Positions 1-8,492 of a stretch of 64,000 nt of DNA are shown here, in pieces (positions within the stretch are counted from its first letter, which is position 1; every line of letters begins with the position of its first letter). The notes beneath the pieces were generated by a model that saw nothing but the letters and a program-made list of their open reading frames with translations, had not been told where the DNA came from and did not search any database. Position numbers and translations under genes: made by a program. This DNA comes from Pseudoalteromonas arabiensis. GTDB lineage: Bacteria > Pseudomonadota > Gammaproteobacteria > Enterobacterales > Alteromonadaceae. The stretch spans positions 124,001-188,000 of the forward strand of contig NZ_LRUF01000008.1 of the NCBI RefSeq assembly GCF_001550155.1, read 5' to 3'.

Positions 1-1
1 C

Positions 2-403
2 CTTCGTACTTCTTTGTACGATGAAGTGAAGGATAACGCAGATAATCTTAGTAAGTTTGCAGCCTTGTTGGCTAAAAGCCCACCTAAGTCTGAGCTTGAA
101 TATAATAAGCCAACAATCGAAAAGTACATTTGGCAAACAATGCAATATTCGCCGACAACATTAGAAACACCAAGCGAGTTTCTAACTCAAGTGCGTCGCT
201 TTTACAGTAAGAGCCAATTTATTATAGATGCCGCAATAAACCGAAAAATGTCAGCCAAATATGCATCTGAAGAGTTGAAAAAAGCAGTAGCGATAATTGA
301 AAATCAAACCTTGCCGAACCTACAAAGCAGTGCAGCATTACTTAAAACTGAGCTAAGTAAAAACGGGATCGATATCGGCACGTTAAAAGGGAATAACAAC
401 TAA
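2..403 (+). CDS. 3' end of an unrecognised helical protein (cut by window edge)
   Basis: The frame is open to the left edge, so the true start lies outside the window; the TTG at 14 is unlikely to be the start. About 134 residues are visible. They are charged, predicted largely helical, have no cysteines or membrane segments, and end in a Lys/Asn-rich tail. I do not recognise the family. The gene converges on the lipase gene and shares a bidirectional terminator with it, so it is probably outside the T6SS island and may mark its left boundary. Confidence 0.6.
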   Translation, partial: LRTSLYDEVKDNADNLSKFAALLAKSPPKSELEYNKPTIEKYIWQTMQYSPTTLETPSEFLTQVRRFYSKSQFIIDAAINRKMSAKYASEELKKAVAIIENQTLPNLQSSAALLKTELSKNGIDIGTLKGNNN

Positions 404-407
404 TAAA

Positions 408-430
408 AAGGGCATGCAGTGCATGCCCTT
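408..430. terminator. Bidirectional rho-independent terminator
   Basis: A perfect 10-bp stem (408-417 paired with 421-430) has a 3-nt loop and is flanked by A-rich sequence on the left and a TTTTA run on the right. It sits between two convergent genes and can serve both. Confidence 0.8.
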
Positions 431-437
431 AAATATT

Positions 438-1604
438 TTAGTCTAGGCCATTTAAACCATCTCTTGCAGCTTGATATAAGGCTCCAAGCGTCGAGTCGAA
501 TGCCCACTTAATCACACTGTATGTTAGCTCTACCGCCTTACCAATCACTTTCCCTGCAAAAACCAGCATATGACCAATTAAGCCCAAAGTCTGAGATGCA
601 AATGAAGCAGACGCTTTAGCAATCTTATCTAATGTGCGAGCTAACATATCGTAAAAGGTTAAACCTGTACCAATTGCCGCTTGTGCCGCCACAGCACTGT
701 AATAACCCGCATCTTTTAATAAAGTGACTAACGCAGCTCCTAATTTATCGGCCCAATGGGCATTAAATGATGCTTGGTTTCTATCTTCAAAGTTGAGTCT
801 TACCGGCGTGTTAAGGTAATGGTTTGCTTTAACGGTTAAGTTATTCCAATCACTACTATTGGCTGTATTTACGTAACCTGGGTTTCCGCTAAGCTTATGT
901 GCCGCACCTTTAAGGCCTTGGCCGCTGTCTAGGCGTATTTCTTGACCGTTATAAGGCGCATGAGAAAATGGCCATAACGGTACTTTAGTTACCGGATCAG
1001 CACCATGCGTACATCGGTAAATGTGATCTATTCTTGAAGTAGCCGATCTTGAGAAGTCTTCTAAACCTACCCTTGGCGAACCAAATGTATAAAGTTTTAC
1101 CGGTAACGAGTATTCTGCTTTAATCCAATCAGCTGCCAGTGTTGCTAAAGCGCCCCCTAAGCTGTGGCCAACTAAATGAACACCCGCTGTAATTTTATCT
1201 CTTACATTCGCTGCCATAAACTCTTGAAGAGCTGGCTTCATAGTATAAAACGTTTTATTAAAACCAGCATGAACCATGCTGCCGTTAGCGCCACCACTTA
1301 AACCGAAATGTGCATCAGTTAGGCCATCTCTCAGTGAAGCAGTCCCGCGAATGGTAATAACTGAATGCCCTTGGAATGCATTTTTACCATGTGCAACCAG
1401 ACCAAAGCCAGTGCTTAAGCCAAATAGGTGAGAGAAAAAGCCGCCTGAAACGCCCTGTATAGACTTACTATTGATAGAGAAATCAAACTGGTCTCGCAAA
1501 GACGCATGCAACAGCCCATTTAAAAGTTTTGTATTTTTTAATTCTTTAGCATCATAGGCAAGTGACGCTAATTGAACTGCTTGAGTAGGTGTTAACGTAT
1601 TCAT
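438..1604 (-). CDS. Class 3 lipase, putative T6SS phospholipase effector
   Basis: This 388-aa alpha/beta hydrolase has the lipase class 3 fold (PF01764-like). The nucleophile elbow GHSLGG is at residues 146-151 (Ser148), and Asp203 (in HGADPVTK) and His215 (in PFSHAPY) are plausible triad partners. There is no N-terminal signal peptide. The C-terminal ~80 residues contain hydrophobic helical stretches that might insert in membranes. The ATG follows an AAGGGA ribosome site. Two paralogous exported proteins lie directly upstream, the usual layout of an antibacterial T6SS lipase (Tle type) with periplasmic immunity proteins. The lipase identity is clear from motifs; the effector role rests on its position at the end of a T6SS effector island. 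Confidence 0.8.
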   Translation of the reverse strand: MNTLTPTQAVQLASLAYDAKELKNTKLLNGLLHASLRDQFDFSINSKSIQGVSGGFFSHLFGLSTGFGLVAHGKNAFQGHSVITIRGTASLRDGLTDAHFGLSGGANGSMVHAGFNKTFYTMKPALQEFMAANVRDKITAGVHLVGHSLGGALATLAADWIKAEYSLPVKLYTFGSPRVGLEDFSRSATSRIDHIYRCTHGADPVTKVPLWPFSHAPYNGQEIRLDSGQGLKGAAHKLSGNPGYVNTANSSDWNNLTVKANHYLNTPVRLNFEDRNQASFNAHWADKLGAALVTLLKDAGYYSAVAAQAAIGTGLTFYDMLARTLDKIAKASASFASQTLGLIGHMLVFAGKVIGKAVELTYSVIKWAFDSTLGALYQAARDGLNGLD

Positions 1605-1631
1605 TTTAAATCCCTTTATTGGTTTTAAACG

Positions 1632-2150
1632 TTAGAGCTTACAAGTGGTAAAAACAGCAAATGTATGCTGCTTATCCTCTTTAGCCGCTATATCATATGT
1701 TTGTGGTTCATGTGCGATATCACACACCAAATCATTCAAGTACTCGGTGAGTGTATCTTTGTGCTCATAAGGAAATACTCTAACAGCCCAAATAGTTACT
1801 TCCTCTGCATTTTCATCTAATGTGTAAATATGTTGAATAACAGATTCATTGTCGAACATGTTTGATGGCTTTGATGTTTTGATCACTTTTTCAGGAAAAG
1901 AAAAACGGCCATCAGTACCCGTTGTTACTTCATCAATATAATCATCGCCATAATTTAGTTTACGAAATACCTTTTTACCAGCAACAGGCTGCTCTTCGTA
2001 TAGCAAACGACCTTCAACCGGCGCTGATAGCTCAAACTCTTCCTTACTAAAAAAACCAAACATATTTGCAAAAACCTGTGTTGTAGTAAATAAAATTAGC
2101 AACGCCACTGCTGCAATAAGCATTGGCAATTTAAATCGCTCTATTAACAA
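1632..2150 (-). CDS. Exported DUF6795-like protein, putative lipase immunity (copy 1)
   Basis: The protein is about 172 aa. I place the start at a TTG (2150) because it lies 6 nt after a strong AAGGAG site; a longer frame to 2186 would overlap the upstream gene. The N-terminus has a membrane/signal segment (about residues 10-28) followed by ANMFGFFSKEEF. The body has a small beta-sandwich look with a SAPVEG motif and a carboxypeptidase-regulatory-like segment (TTGTDGRFSFP), as in DUF6795 proteins, and two cysteines near the C-terminus. It is clearly paralogous to the next gene (shared NMFDN and YGD-YIDE motifs). Being exported next to a lipase effector suggests periplasmic immunity. Family name moderately sure, function inferred. 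Confidence 0.65.
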   Translation of the reverse strand: MLIERFKLPMLIAAVALLILFTTTQVFANMFGFFSKEEFELSAPVEGRLLYEEQPVAGKKVFRKLNYGDDYIDEVTTGTDGRFSFPEKVIKTSKPSNMFDNESVIQHIYTLDENAEEVTIWAVRVFPYEHKDTLTEYLNDLVCDIAHEPQTYDIAAKEDKQHTFAVFTTCKL

Positions 2151-2166
2151 TATAATCTCCTTAAAA

Positions 2167-2679
2167 TCACAACTCACAAGCGCCATAGATTGTAAAATAA
2201 TGATCTAATGCTTCTTTAATAGGCACATCATAGGTGTGTGGTTTCTTAGCAACATCACACCGTAACCCATTAAGAAGCTCCCTTAGCGTTTCACTATTTT
2301 CATAAATTGAAATACCCGCATACCACAGTACAATGCCTTCGGGTGTGCCATTGTCAAGGTACACATGCTGAATTAGTGCATCATTATCAAACATATTTGA
2401 TTTCTTCGAGGTGTAAATTCGCTTTTCATCAAAGGCGAAAAAGCCGTCATCATTTGTTATTGTTTCATCTATGTACTCGTCGCCATAGGTGAGTGAACGA
2501 ATAACTTTTGTATTAACAACGGGCACCCCGTTATCTAATAAAACACCCTTAATAGGAGCCGATAACAAAAAATCATCTTTATTAAACAAACCAAAAATAT
2601 TTGCAAAAGCGTTTGAGCCAGTGAATAACGCCATAATAGCCACGATTATTCCCAACAATGAACACTTTAACCGCGGCAA
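2167..2679 (-). CDS. Exported DUF6795-like protein, putative lipase immunity (copy 2)
   Basis: The protein is about 170 aa with a signal peptide ending near NAFA, followed by a body paralogous to its neighbour (SAPIKG, YGDEYIDE, SNMFDN, C-terminal Cys pair). Candidate starts are TTG codons at 2685 and 2679; the latter has better spacing (8 nt) from the AAGGAG site. It ends 16 nt before the start of the second copy, so the two are co-translated with the lipase. Tandem immunity paralogues are common at T6SS lipase loci and may reflect protection against several variants. Function is inferred from context. Confidence 0.62.
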   Translation of the reverse strand: MPRLKCSLLGIIVAIMALFTGSNAFANIFGLFNKDDFLLSAPIKGVLLDNGVPVVNTKVIRSLTYGDEYIDETITNDDGFFAFDEKRIYTSKKSNMFDNDALIQHVYLDNGTPEGIVLWYAGISIYENSETLRELLNGLRCDVAKKPHTYDVPIKEALDHYFTIYGACEL

Positions 2680-2886
2680 CAGCAAAACTCCTTTTTAGCA
2701 CTCAGATAAAAATAGGCTCTGTAATTAAGCTACTTTAAACGTGAAATAAGAATCTATAATGACTTAAGTACGCTTTAAAGGCTAAACACACTAATACAGC
2801 TAAAAAATATAATTATTTATTCTAATAAGGTACAAGTCGGATAACAAGCAAATTGCGCAAAAAAGATACTGAAAATTCACTTAAGC

Positions 2887-3678
2887 TTAATTAAAAAACA
2901 GCTCATAAATAACTTTGCATATCACACTAAAGCCTATTCCCATCATGAGTATATACCCAAAAAACAGCCCAATAGCCCCTGCTGATGGATCCTTTTTTAC
3001 ATCAATTTTTAAACACAAGGAGCAAAAAACAATAAAGATAATAAAGTTAGCAATAATCCCAACAATATAAGCTTCTCCAAATAACGGGGCGACCCCCGCC
3101 AGCGCTGCACCCAGCGTAATAAGCAGGCCAGAAGGTGCTTTTTTAAATGAACTATGATGTTCAATAACCTTTATCACAAGCGTTATTATCATGAGGATTA
3201 AAAAGTACAATGTAGGCCACAATGCGTTATATAAATAATCTACACTAAATAGCTGGCTCACTGTAAAAGCGCTTTCATCGTTTGCAGGGGGGATAGCAGT
3301 CTGTGCGGCCTCTACGGGGTCATCCATAAAAAAGTACGCAATTGCCATAGCAATTAATTTTATAATCCCGAAAAAGATAAAGCCTGCAATCGTAAAGCTG
3401 ATCGCATCATCCTTTGTGACAGGTTTTTTGGCTTTACTTGCCAAAATTACAGCGAGTAATAACCCCAATACCCAGACCCCACCTAGGTAAAGTAGCGCCT
3501 CAAAAAACTGGCTAAAATAGAAAACAGATACCCCAGGGGTGACAAACAAAAATAGAGCATCATCATTTTTGACCGGTGTATCTGTCATAGGGTGAAATTC
3601 TGGCTGTTTAAACAGAGCCAAATAAACAAACAACGGCTGTAAAACCAGCATTAACATACATGTATTAATTAATGTCAC
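2887..3678 (-). CDS. Polytopic inner-membrane protein of unknown function
   Basis: The 263-aa protein has about six to seven hydrophobic segments, including residues 1-22, ~55-80, ~92-115, ~150-172, ~183-225 and ~235-260. A soluble loop (FFMDDPVEAAQTAIPP) precedes the middle segments. The start is a GTG with an AGGATGAT site. No family is recognised. It sits inside the effector island between the lipase and muramidase modules, so it could be an immunity protein for a membrane-active toxin. No matching toxin gene is visible nearby. Confidence 0.6.
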   Translation of the reverse strand: MTLINTCMLMLVLQPLFVYLALFKQPEFHPMTDTPVKNDDALFLFVTPGVSVFYFSQFFEALLYLGGVWVLGLLLAVILASKAKKPVTKDDAISFTIAGFIFFGIIKLIAMAIAYFFMDDPVEAAQTAIPPANDESAFTVSQLFSVDYLYNALWPTLYFLILMIITLVIKVIEHHSSFKKAPSGLLITLGAALAGVAPLFGEAYIVGIIANFIIFIVFCSLCLKIDVKKDPSAGAIGLFFGYILMMGIGFSVICKVIYELFFN

Positions 3679-3730
3679 ACATCATCCTTGAAACTAAGTT
3701 TTTGCTAGCAAAGGCCTGCCTAAACTCCTG

Positions 3731-3997
3731 TTAAAGATTAATCTTTTGAAAGTAGGTTTTTAATTTTAACAACCCAGATTCAAGCTCAAACTGTTGTATT
3801 TTAGGGTTTTTAAACTTAAATCCATTGGAAATATGCGTATTAATCATAGCAGCCATGCCTTCAAAGCCTAAAGGCGCACTCGCGACTAAATCAGTCAGCA
3901 AAGGCTCAATTAGTGGCTGATGCTCTTCAATTAAATCAGGCTTGTTGTAAACATCGTTTACAAGCTGTGTGAGAGTTTGTTGGTGTTGTTGTTCCAT
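3731..3997 (-). CDS. Small acidic helical protein, unknown
   Basis: An 88-aa Gln-rich, mostly helical, cytosolic-looking protein with no known motif. It starts at an ATG with a weak ribosome site and lies 52 nt upstream of the membrane protein gene, so the two may be co-expressed. It could be an immunity or accessory protein of the island. I do not recognise a family. Confidence 0.5.
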   Translation of the reverse strand: MEQQHQQTLTQLVNDVYNKPDLIEEHQPLIEPLLTDLVASAPLGFEGMAAMINTHISNGFKFKNPKIQQFELESGLLKLKTYFQKINL

Positions 3998-4330
3998 AAT
4001 ATTTCTATAACGCTTTGGAGTTCGCGTTTATAGCTCCTTTTTCAGTGACGAGGGTTACGGCACTTTGTTTATTTTTTAAGATTATCTTTTTATAGCGAGG
4101 AAGAGAATACCCCAGTTTAATTAAAAGTAACTGAGCTAGAATCACAAAAATCCTCTGTAGTTGTTCCTAAATACACCTGTAAAAGCTGATTTTTTAGTAT
4201 CAAATACAAAATGTTGACTAGTGGCTCTGTTTACAGGGACCATCACTGAATATACCAGCCCAGTTACTAAACTATCATGTGCAAAATTCAAGTTACAACT
4301 AATTACCCACTTCCCTTTTAATAGCCATTC
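3998..4330. other. Stretch between genes holding only a decayed coding frame
   Basis: No complete gene is visible in these 333 bases. Positions 4142-4330 contain the start-less minus-strand open frame listed separately. The remainder is AT-rich with no clear hairpin terminator or promoter pair that I can defend. Confidence 0.5.
4142..4330 (-). pseudogene. 62-codon open frame after the lipoprotein stop, possible gene remnant
   Basis: Directly after the TAG stop of the upstream lipoprotein gene, the same frame stays open for 62 codons to a TGA at 4144-4142. The translation is protein-like (starts EWLLKGKWVISC, ends FRNNYRGFL). No start codon has a convincing ribosome site. It could be the tail of a once longer protein interrupted by a nonsense change, or the remnant of a deleted gene. 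A chance open frame cannot be excluded. Confidence 0.35.
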
Positions 4331-4765
4331 CTAAAAGTTCTCAATAGAAGATAATTTGCTAACACTTGAATCATCACAAAGCCAGTAGTCTTTTTTGTCA
4401 TCATGTTCAATAGTGACTGATTTCTCTTTAGTAATCATACCCAACTCTTCACTATGGTAGTCACTCAGGGTTATTTTATTACCATTGTGTGTAAACGTCA
4501 TACTGTGTTCATTAACTAAAGAACGATGATAACTGGATTTACTCGCATCACTGATAGAGGTCATTTCAGTGAGCTTGACCTGTGCGGCGTTAAATTGCAT
4601 AAGCTTATAACTGCCATCATGTTCACTGACAACCACATCAATCGGTGTGGGTTTATCCGCATGGCATTTAAAAATAATCGCTGACTCATTTTGCGATGCG
4701 CTGCACGAAGCAATAAAGCATATTGGTAATGCAATAAAAATCGAAGAAAATTTACTTTTTATCAT
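4331..4765 (-). CDS. Lipoprotein, putative immunity protein for the adjacent muramidase
   Basis: The protein is about 144 aa with a type II signal sequence: a positive N-terminus, a hydrophobic core and a lipobox ending in IASC (Cys near residue 21). The mature part is a polar beta-rich domain with two more cysteines (FKCHAD and WLCDD). The start is either this ATG or an upstream TTG at 4774; both overlap the end of the muramidase gene, which indicates translational coupling. A periplasm-facing lipoprotein coupled to a peptidoglycan hydrolase is the expected form of a T6SS immunity partner. There is no family match from memory, so the role is inferred. The frame continues open after its stop. 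Confidence 0.65.
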   Translation of the reverse strand: MIKSKFSSIFIALPICFIASCSASQNESAIIFKCHADKPTPIDVVVSEHDGSYKLMQFNAAQVKLTEMTSISDASKSSYHRSLVNEHSMTFTHNGNKITLSDYHSEELGMITKEKSVTIEHDDKKDYWLCDDSSVSKLSSIENF

Positions 4766-5639
4766 ATTTATCAAAAGCCTTTTTTAATTTCACGTCATAC
4801 TTATTTTGTGCGTATTGAGAACCATTGTAACCTTCAGCAAATGCAGCCCAATTCAGTGTTATTAAGTGTTTTTCTAATCCTTTACTTTTCACAAAGTTGA
4901 CAAATGCATCTAACTGTTTTCTTTGTGATGTAAACATTGTTTGAACAAACGCCTCTACACTAGCAAACCCTGCTGCACTATAGTTAAACCCCATAATTTG
5001 AAAACGCCCCCAAGAAGTCGATTTTAAAGCTTCTGTTACATCTAATTCCATAGCCTTTTCAAGCCTTGCGTATTCCTGCGGACCTCCTACGTATAAACTA
5101 CGATTCCAACTTCGGCTCGAAATAGACGGATGACTTGAATCATATTTATGATTCGTTAGACGAGAGAAAATATGTGCTTCATATAGAATCTTAGGTTTGC
5201 GATTTGAGAAAAAAGCATCACCTGCGGATTCAACCTCAGCAACAGCTTTAATAGCAGCAACCTTACACCCAAGTTGATTCGCAACATCTTGAAAATCAGA
5301 TTCTGACAATGCTTGTACATTCGAAGAGGCCACTGGTAATTTAAAATGAACCTGACCTATCGTTGTCAGCTTTTCATTTATTTTTCGGTGAGAACGACCA
5401 TTTGGATCTATCCTGCCATCGGGACGCACCATACCTGCAACTTTGCTTTGAAACTGTTTTATTGCAGCAACAGTTTTAGAGTTTTCTGGGCGAGAACCTA
5501 AACGTCCGTCTACTGCTAATGCTTTTGTTGGTGAGATAAGTTTTAGTAATTTATTTAAAGCGGTTTGTACTGTTTTTACATCGGCTGGGGTATTAACACC
5601 ACCTAGCCCAACAGATTGGGTTATTCTAATTACTGACAT
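4752..5639 (-). CDS. N-acetylmuramidase (DUF3380) with peptidoglycan-binding domain, putative T6SS effector
   Basis: The 295-aa protein has two domains. Residues ~1-90 form a peptidoglycan-binding-like domain (VQTALNKLL, VDGRLGSRPENSKTVAAIKQFQ). Residues ~110-290 form an N-acetylmuramidase domain of the DUF3380 type, with AEVESAG supplying the likely catalytic Glu, PKILYEAHIFSRLT, HPSISSRSWN and SWGRFQIMG. No signal peptide is visible, so delivery by a dedicated export system is needed to reach peptidoglycan. Together with the overlapping lipoprotein gene and the T6SS context, this suggests a periplasm-acting lysozyme effector. The ATG follows AAAGGAC. Enzyme family is strongly supported; secretion is inferred. 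Confidence 0.85.
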   Translation of the reverse strand: MSVIRITQSVGLGGVNTPADVKTVQTALNKLLKLISPTKALAVDGRLGSRPENSKTVAAIKQFQSKVAGMVRPDGRIDPNGRSHRKINEKLTTIGQVHFKLPVASSNVQALSESDFQDVANQLGCKVAAIKAVAEVESAGDAFFSNRKPKILYEAHIFSRLTNHKYDSSHPSISSRSWNRSLYVGGPQEYARLEKAMELDVTEALKSTSWGRFQIMGFNYSAAGFASVEAFVQTMFTSQRKQLDAFVNFVKSKGLEKHLITLNWAAFAEGYNGSQYAQNKYDVKLKKAFDKYDKK

Positions 5640-5890
5640 GTAAAAGTCCTTTTCATGTTTAAATATATAAACTGTGTTTATTTAAAACTGCTCTTAACCA
5701 TATAAGAACGTACAGCGCGCATCTTATTATTAGTGATAGCGCTCTGTATCAACCTTACTTGACGCTTTCTTGAAATTACCAGAAGAAACACTCTATCTGT
5801 TATTTAGATTAACTGAATTTTAGTATTTGAACGCCAGAGCAAAAACAAGATAGACGCTTGGTTTATAAATAAAAAACCTTTAAAGAAACT

Positions 5891-6655
5891 CTAACTTAAT
5901 TTAGAAATCTCTAAAAAAATCCATTTATAAAAGTCCAAGTCATCATTATCATTTTGATAAGGCATAACTGCAAAGTCATAATTAAGAGCAAAAATTAATT
6001 CATCTATGCTATATTTTTTTTCTTTTTTATTTTTATAGGTTTGCTTTACCTCTTCCCATAATCGCATTGCATTATCGGAATAGTTATCCTGCCAGTGCTC
6101 TTTCAATAAAGCCGAGTTATTGTATTTTAAAGTAAATGCCGACACATCTGCTCTTGTTAATGTATCTACATTTGGAAGTACTAATAGCGTTTTTGCCCAA
6201 TACCTAGGATAACTTTCAGGTAAACCTTCCCATGACTTAATTTGATTTATGACATCTATGTCAAGATCTTCATATTCTTGACTATCAATATCGAGAGATT
6301 TGTACCACGCAAAATCTTCATCATATTTAAAATCAATTGAAAAGTCGCCTTCAGATGTCATTTCAAAACGTGCTTTATTCCAAGGAACATCATCTTCATT
6401 CTTTTTCATTATATGAAAGAGTGCATAGAAAGCATCAGAAACTTTTGATTCATATGCAACTCCATTTCGTTTATTAACACTAAAATATTTATAACCCTTG
6501 GAATCACTCTTATCTAAATATTTCTGAAACATCGTTACGGAAACATCTACTTTATCCATTAGTAATGTTAATGTGGCTATATCCCATTCATCAGGGAGAG
6601 CGTCAAACATCGCTTGCCCTATATGATTGTATATATCGTCGATTGTATCGAACAT
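5891..6655 (-). CDS. YezG-like (DUF600-type) putative immunity protein of the orphan Rhs nuclease
   Basis: A 254-aa acidic protein without a signal peptide. Its N-terminal ~130 residues resemble the YezG/DUF600 immunity family (IYNHIGQAMFDALPDEW, YFSVNKRNGV, FKYDEDFAWY). The C-terminal half, rich in Trp and charged residues, is unrecognised. The ATG has an AAGGAT site and lies only 9 nt after the stop of the orphan Rhs nuclease module, the normal position for a cytosolic immunity gene. YezG proteins neutralise YeeF-type toxins with nuclease ends, which fits the nuclease encoded next door. The family call is from motif memory. Confidence 0.65.
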   Translation of the reverse strand: MFDTIDDIYNHIGQAMFDALPDEWDIATLTLLMDKVDVSVTMFQKYLDKSDSKGYKYFSVNKRNGVAYESKVSDAFYALFHIMKKNEDDVPWNKARFEMTSEGDFSIDFKYDEDFAWYKSLDIDSQEYEDLDIDVINQIKSWEGLPESYPRYWAKTLLVLPNVDTLTRADVSAFTLKYNNSALLKEHWQDNYSDNAMRLWEEVKQTYKNKKEKKYSIDELIFALNYDFAVMPYQNDNDDLDFYKWIFLEISKLS

Positions 6656-6664
6656 TTTGTATCC

Positions 6665-8338
6665 TTAGTTATCAAACTCTTTTTCTATTGGCTCATTACC
6701 ATCAACCATATAAGTAGCAAAAAGAGTCTTCGGTGAAGTATTATCACCATCATATGTCACCGAAATCTCTACTTCTACTTCATTATCTTTATCTAATTCT
6801 TTAGCCCACTCTTTCTCCATTTCTCGCCATTCACCATAACGATTTTGGCCTTTTAGCTGGGGTACTAAATTTATTTTTTCTGCTGGGCCTTGAAAAAGCG
6901 TACCAATTAAATGCCCACCATCATACATTGGATCATCGCCACCATAGCTACTTTGTTTAGAACTGCGGTGTTTTTTATCTCTTGTCGTTTGATCTTTTAT
7001 TGCTGATTTTGTGAGCTTACCTTTAACTTTTATTGTACGCCCTTGTTCATCTGTTTCATAAGTATAAATTGCAGGCTGACCATCATGAATAGAAGTTACC
7101 TCATAGATAGTATTAGCTTTAGGGTTTTCAAGTTCTTCAGCCCAACTTCCCCTCCCTCTCGGTTTATCAGACGCACTTCCAGCCAAGATTTTTACAATTG
7201 GCTTATCTACTTTTTCATTCTCAGCTTTAGGCTTTTTAAAGTTGAGTTTTTTCGGCTTTTCTTGCTCTTTGGATTTTTCTGGCTGATTGTTTGTGACTAC
7301 AATATACCCACCAGACTCTTTACCCAAAACAGAACCATTAAACCTAAAGTCAGATAAAACTTTAGCATCTGGGTTTTTCTCTAACAACTCACCAACTGTT
7401 GCTTCTTTTAGCTCTACATCATTATCAAAATATCCCTGCTTCTTCCTTAGCTTTGTTAGCTCTCCCAAGTTTGGTTCTGAAGCTGCAAATAGGGCTTGAT
7501 AATAATCAGGTTTTAAACCGTACTCCATTGCCTTTGAAACATCGAAAAACGGAGATTCATGAGGTGTCATAGGTGTACTTTCTAATGGACTTTCGAACCT
7601 GACTAACTTTGTATCGCTTGAAATATGCTCAACTATTTTTCCTGACGCACCTATAACTGGGATTAAATTATCAGTAGACGCACCTTCCTTACAACTCAAT
7701 CCAAACGGATCTACCCAATTCACTGGATTAGGCGCATACTGATAATGATTTATACCACCTACCAAGCCAATGGGGTCTTGGTTTATAAAACGTTGTTGTT
7801 TTGGGCTATAATAACGGTAGCGGTTGTAGTGAAGACCACTTTCCTCATCAAAATACTGCCCTTGAAAACGTATTGGCTGAGTGAAGCTGTTTTTAATAGA
7901 TGCCTCAGGCTCTTCATAGCCATACACATCCGCGTGGTTTTGCCATACAACTTCTGCGTTGTTGTTGGTTACAAAACGTGGGGTGTTGAGCTGGTCTAAG
8001 TGGTAGTAATACACCTCACCCTGTTTAATCAGTGCAACTGGGTGAAATTGATTGGGTAGGTTGATGTACCAGGTATATTCGCCGTGTTGGTATTCGCCAA
8101 TTAGCTGGTCGTTATCCCAAATGTAATCAATCTTGCCATGCTCGGTATGCTTGGCAATGCGTCGACCCAATGGGTCGTAGTCGTAATGAGTGAGCGTACC
8201 ATTGTTATTAAAGCTGCTTAATTGGTTGAACGCATTGTATTCACGGTGTGTTTTAATACCTTTACCGGTTTCACGAATTTGGTTGCCACATTCATCGTAA
8301 TGAAAGTCGCTGTAGCCAAAGTGTGTTGGACAAAAATA
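6665..8338 (-). pseudogene. Orphan Rhs C-terminal module with DNA/RNA non-specific endonuclease, lacks a start
   Basis: The open frame (~558 codons) begins directly after an in-frame TGA and has no ATG with a ribosome site; the first usable codon is a TTG at 8170 inside the Rhs core. The first ~215 codons are Rhs core nearly identical to the end of the full Rhs protein (YDPLGRRIAKH, PIRFQGQYFDEESG, NPVNWVDPFGL). Then comes a distinct C-terminal region of about 340 aa: an unrecognised segment, a Lys/Glu/Pro linker, and an Endonuclea_NS_2-like nuclease with YDGGHLIG (general-base His) and NRYGEWREMEKEW. This is a displaced tip that could be expressed after recombination onto an intact Rhs core. 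Its immunity gene follows at 9 nt. Confidence 0.8.
7683..8327 (-). repeat. Direct repeat, orphan copy of the Rhs core 3' segment
   Basis: About 645 bp nearly identical to 10460-11117, with one in-frame 12-15 nt indel after the codons for YGYEEPEA and scattered substitutions. The left limit is just past the DPFGLSCKEG codons; the right limit is at the shared THFG codons. It is long enough to act as a substrate for homologous recombination. Confidence 0.9.
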
Positions 8339-8492
8339 TCAACACGGTTTGAGCAAAACTGCCCAAACCTTTAAAACATCCATGTTGTTAAAGAGCGTTG
8401 TTGTTAGTATATAAATTTATAATTGCTGTCTATGTAATGCTAGGTGTTCTCGAAGTCAGGATTTAATCCCTTTGGATTTTATAGAATATTTA

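Noticed and set aside
2307..2698. Plus-strand open frames opposite the DUF6795-like genes
   Set aside because: They are antisense to well-supported exported protein genes and lack ribosome sites and family features.
7043..7999. Plus-strand open frames across the orphan Rhs module
   Set aside because: Antisense to a frame with clear Rhs and nuclease motifs; composition is atypical for proteins.
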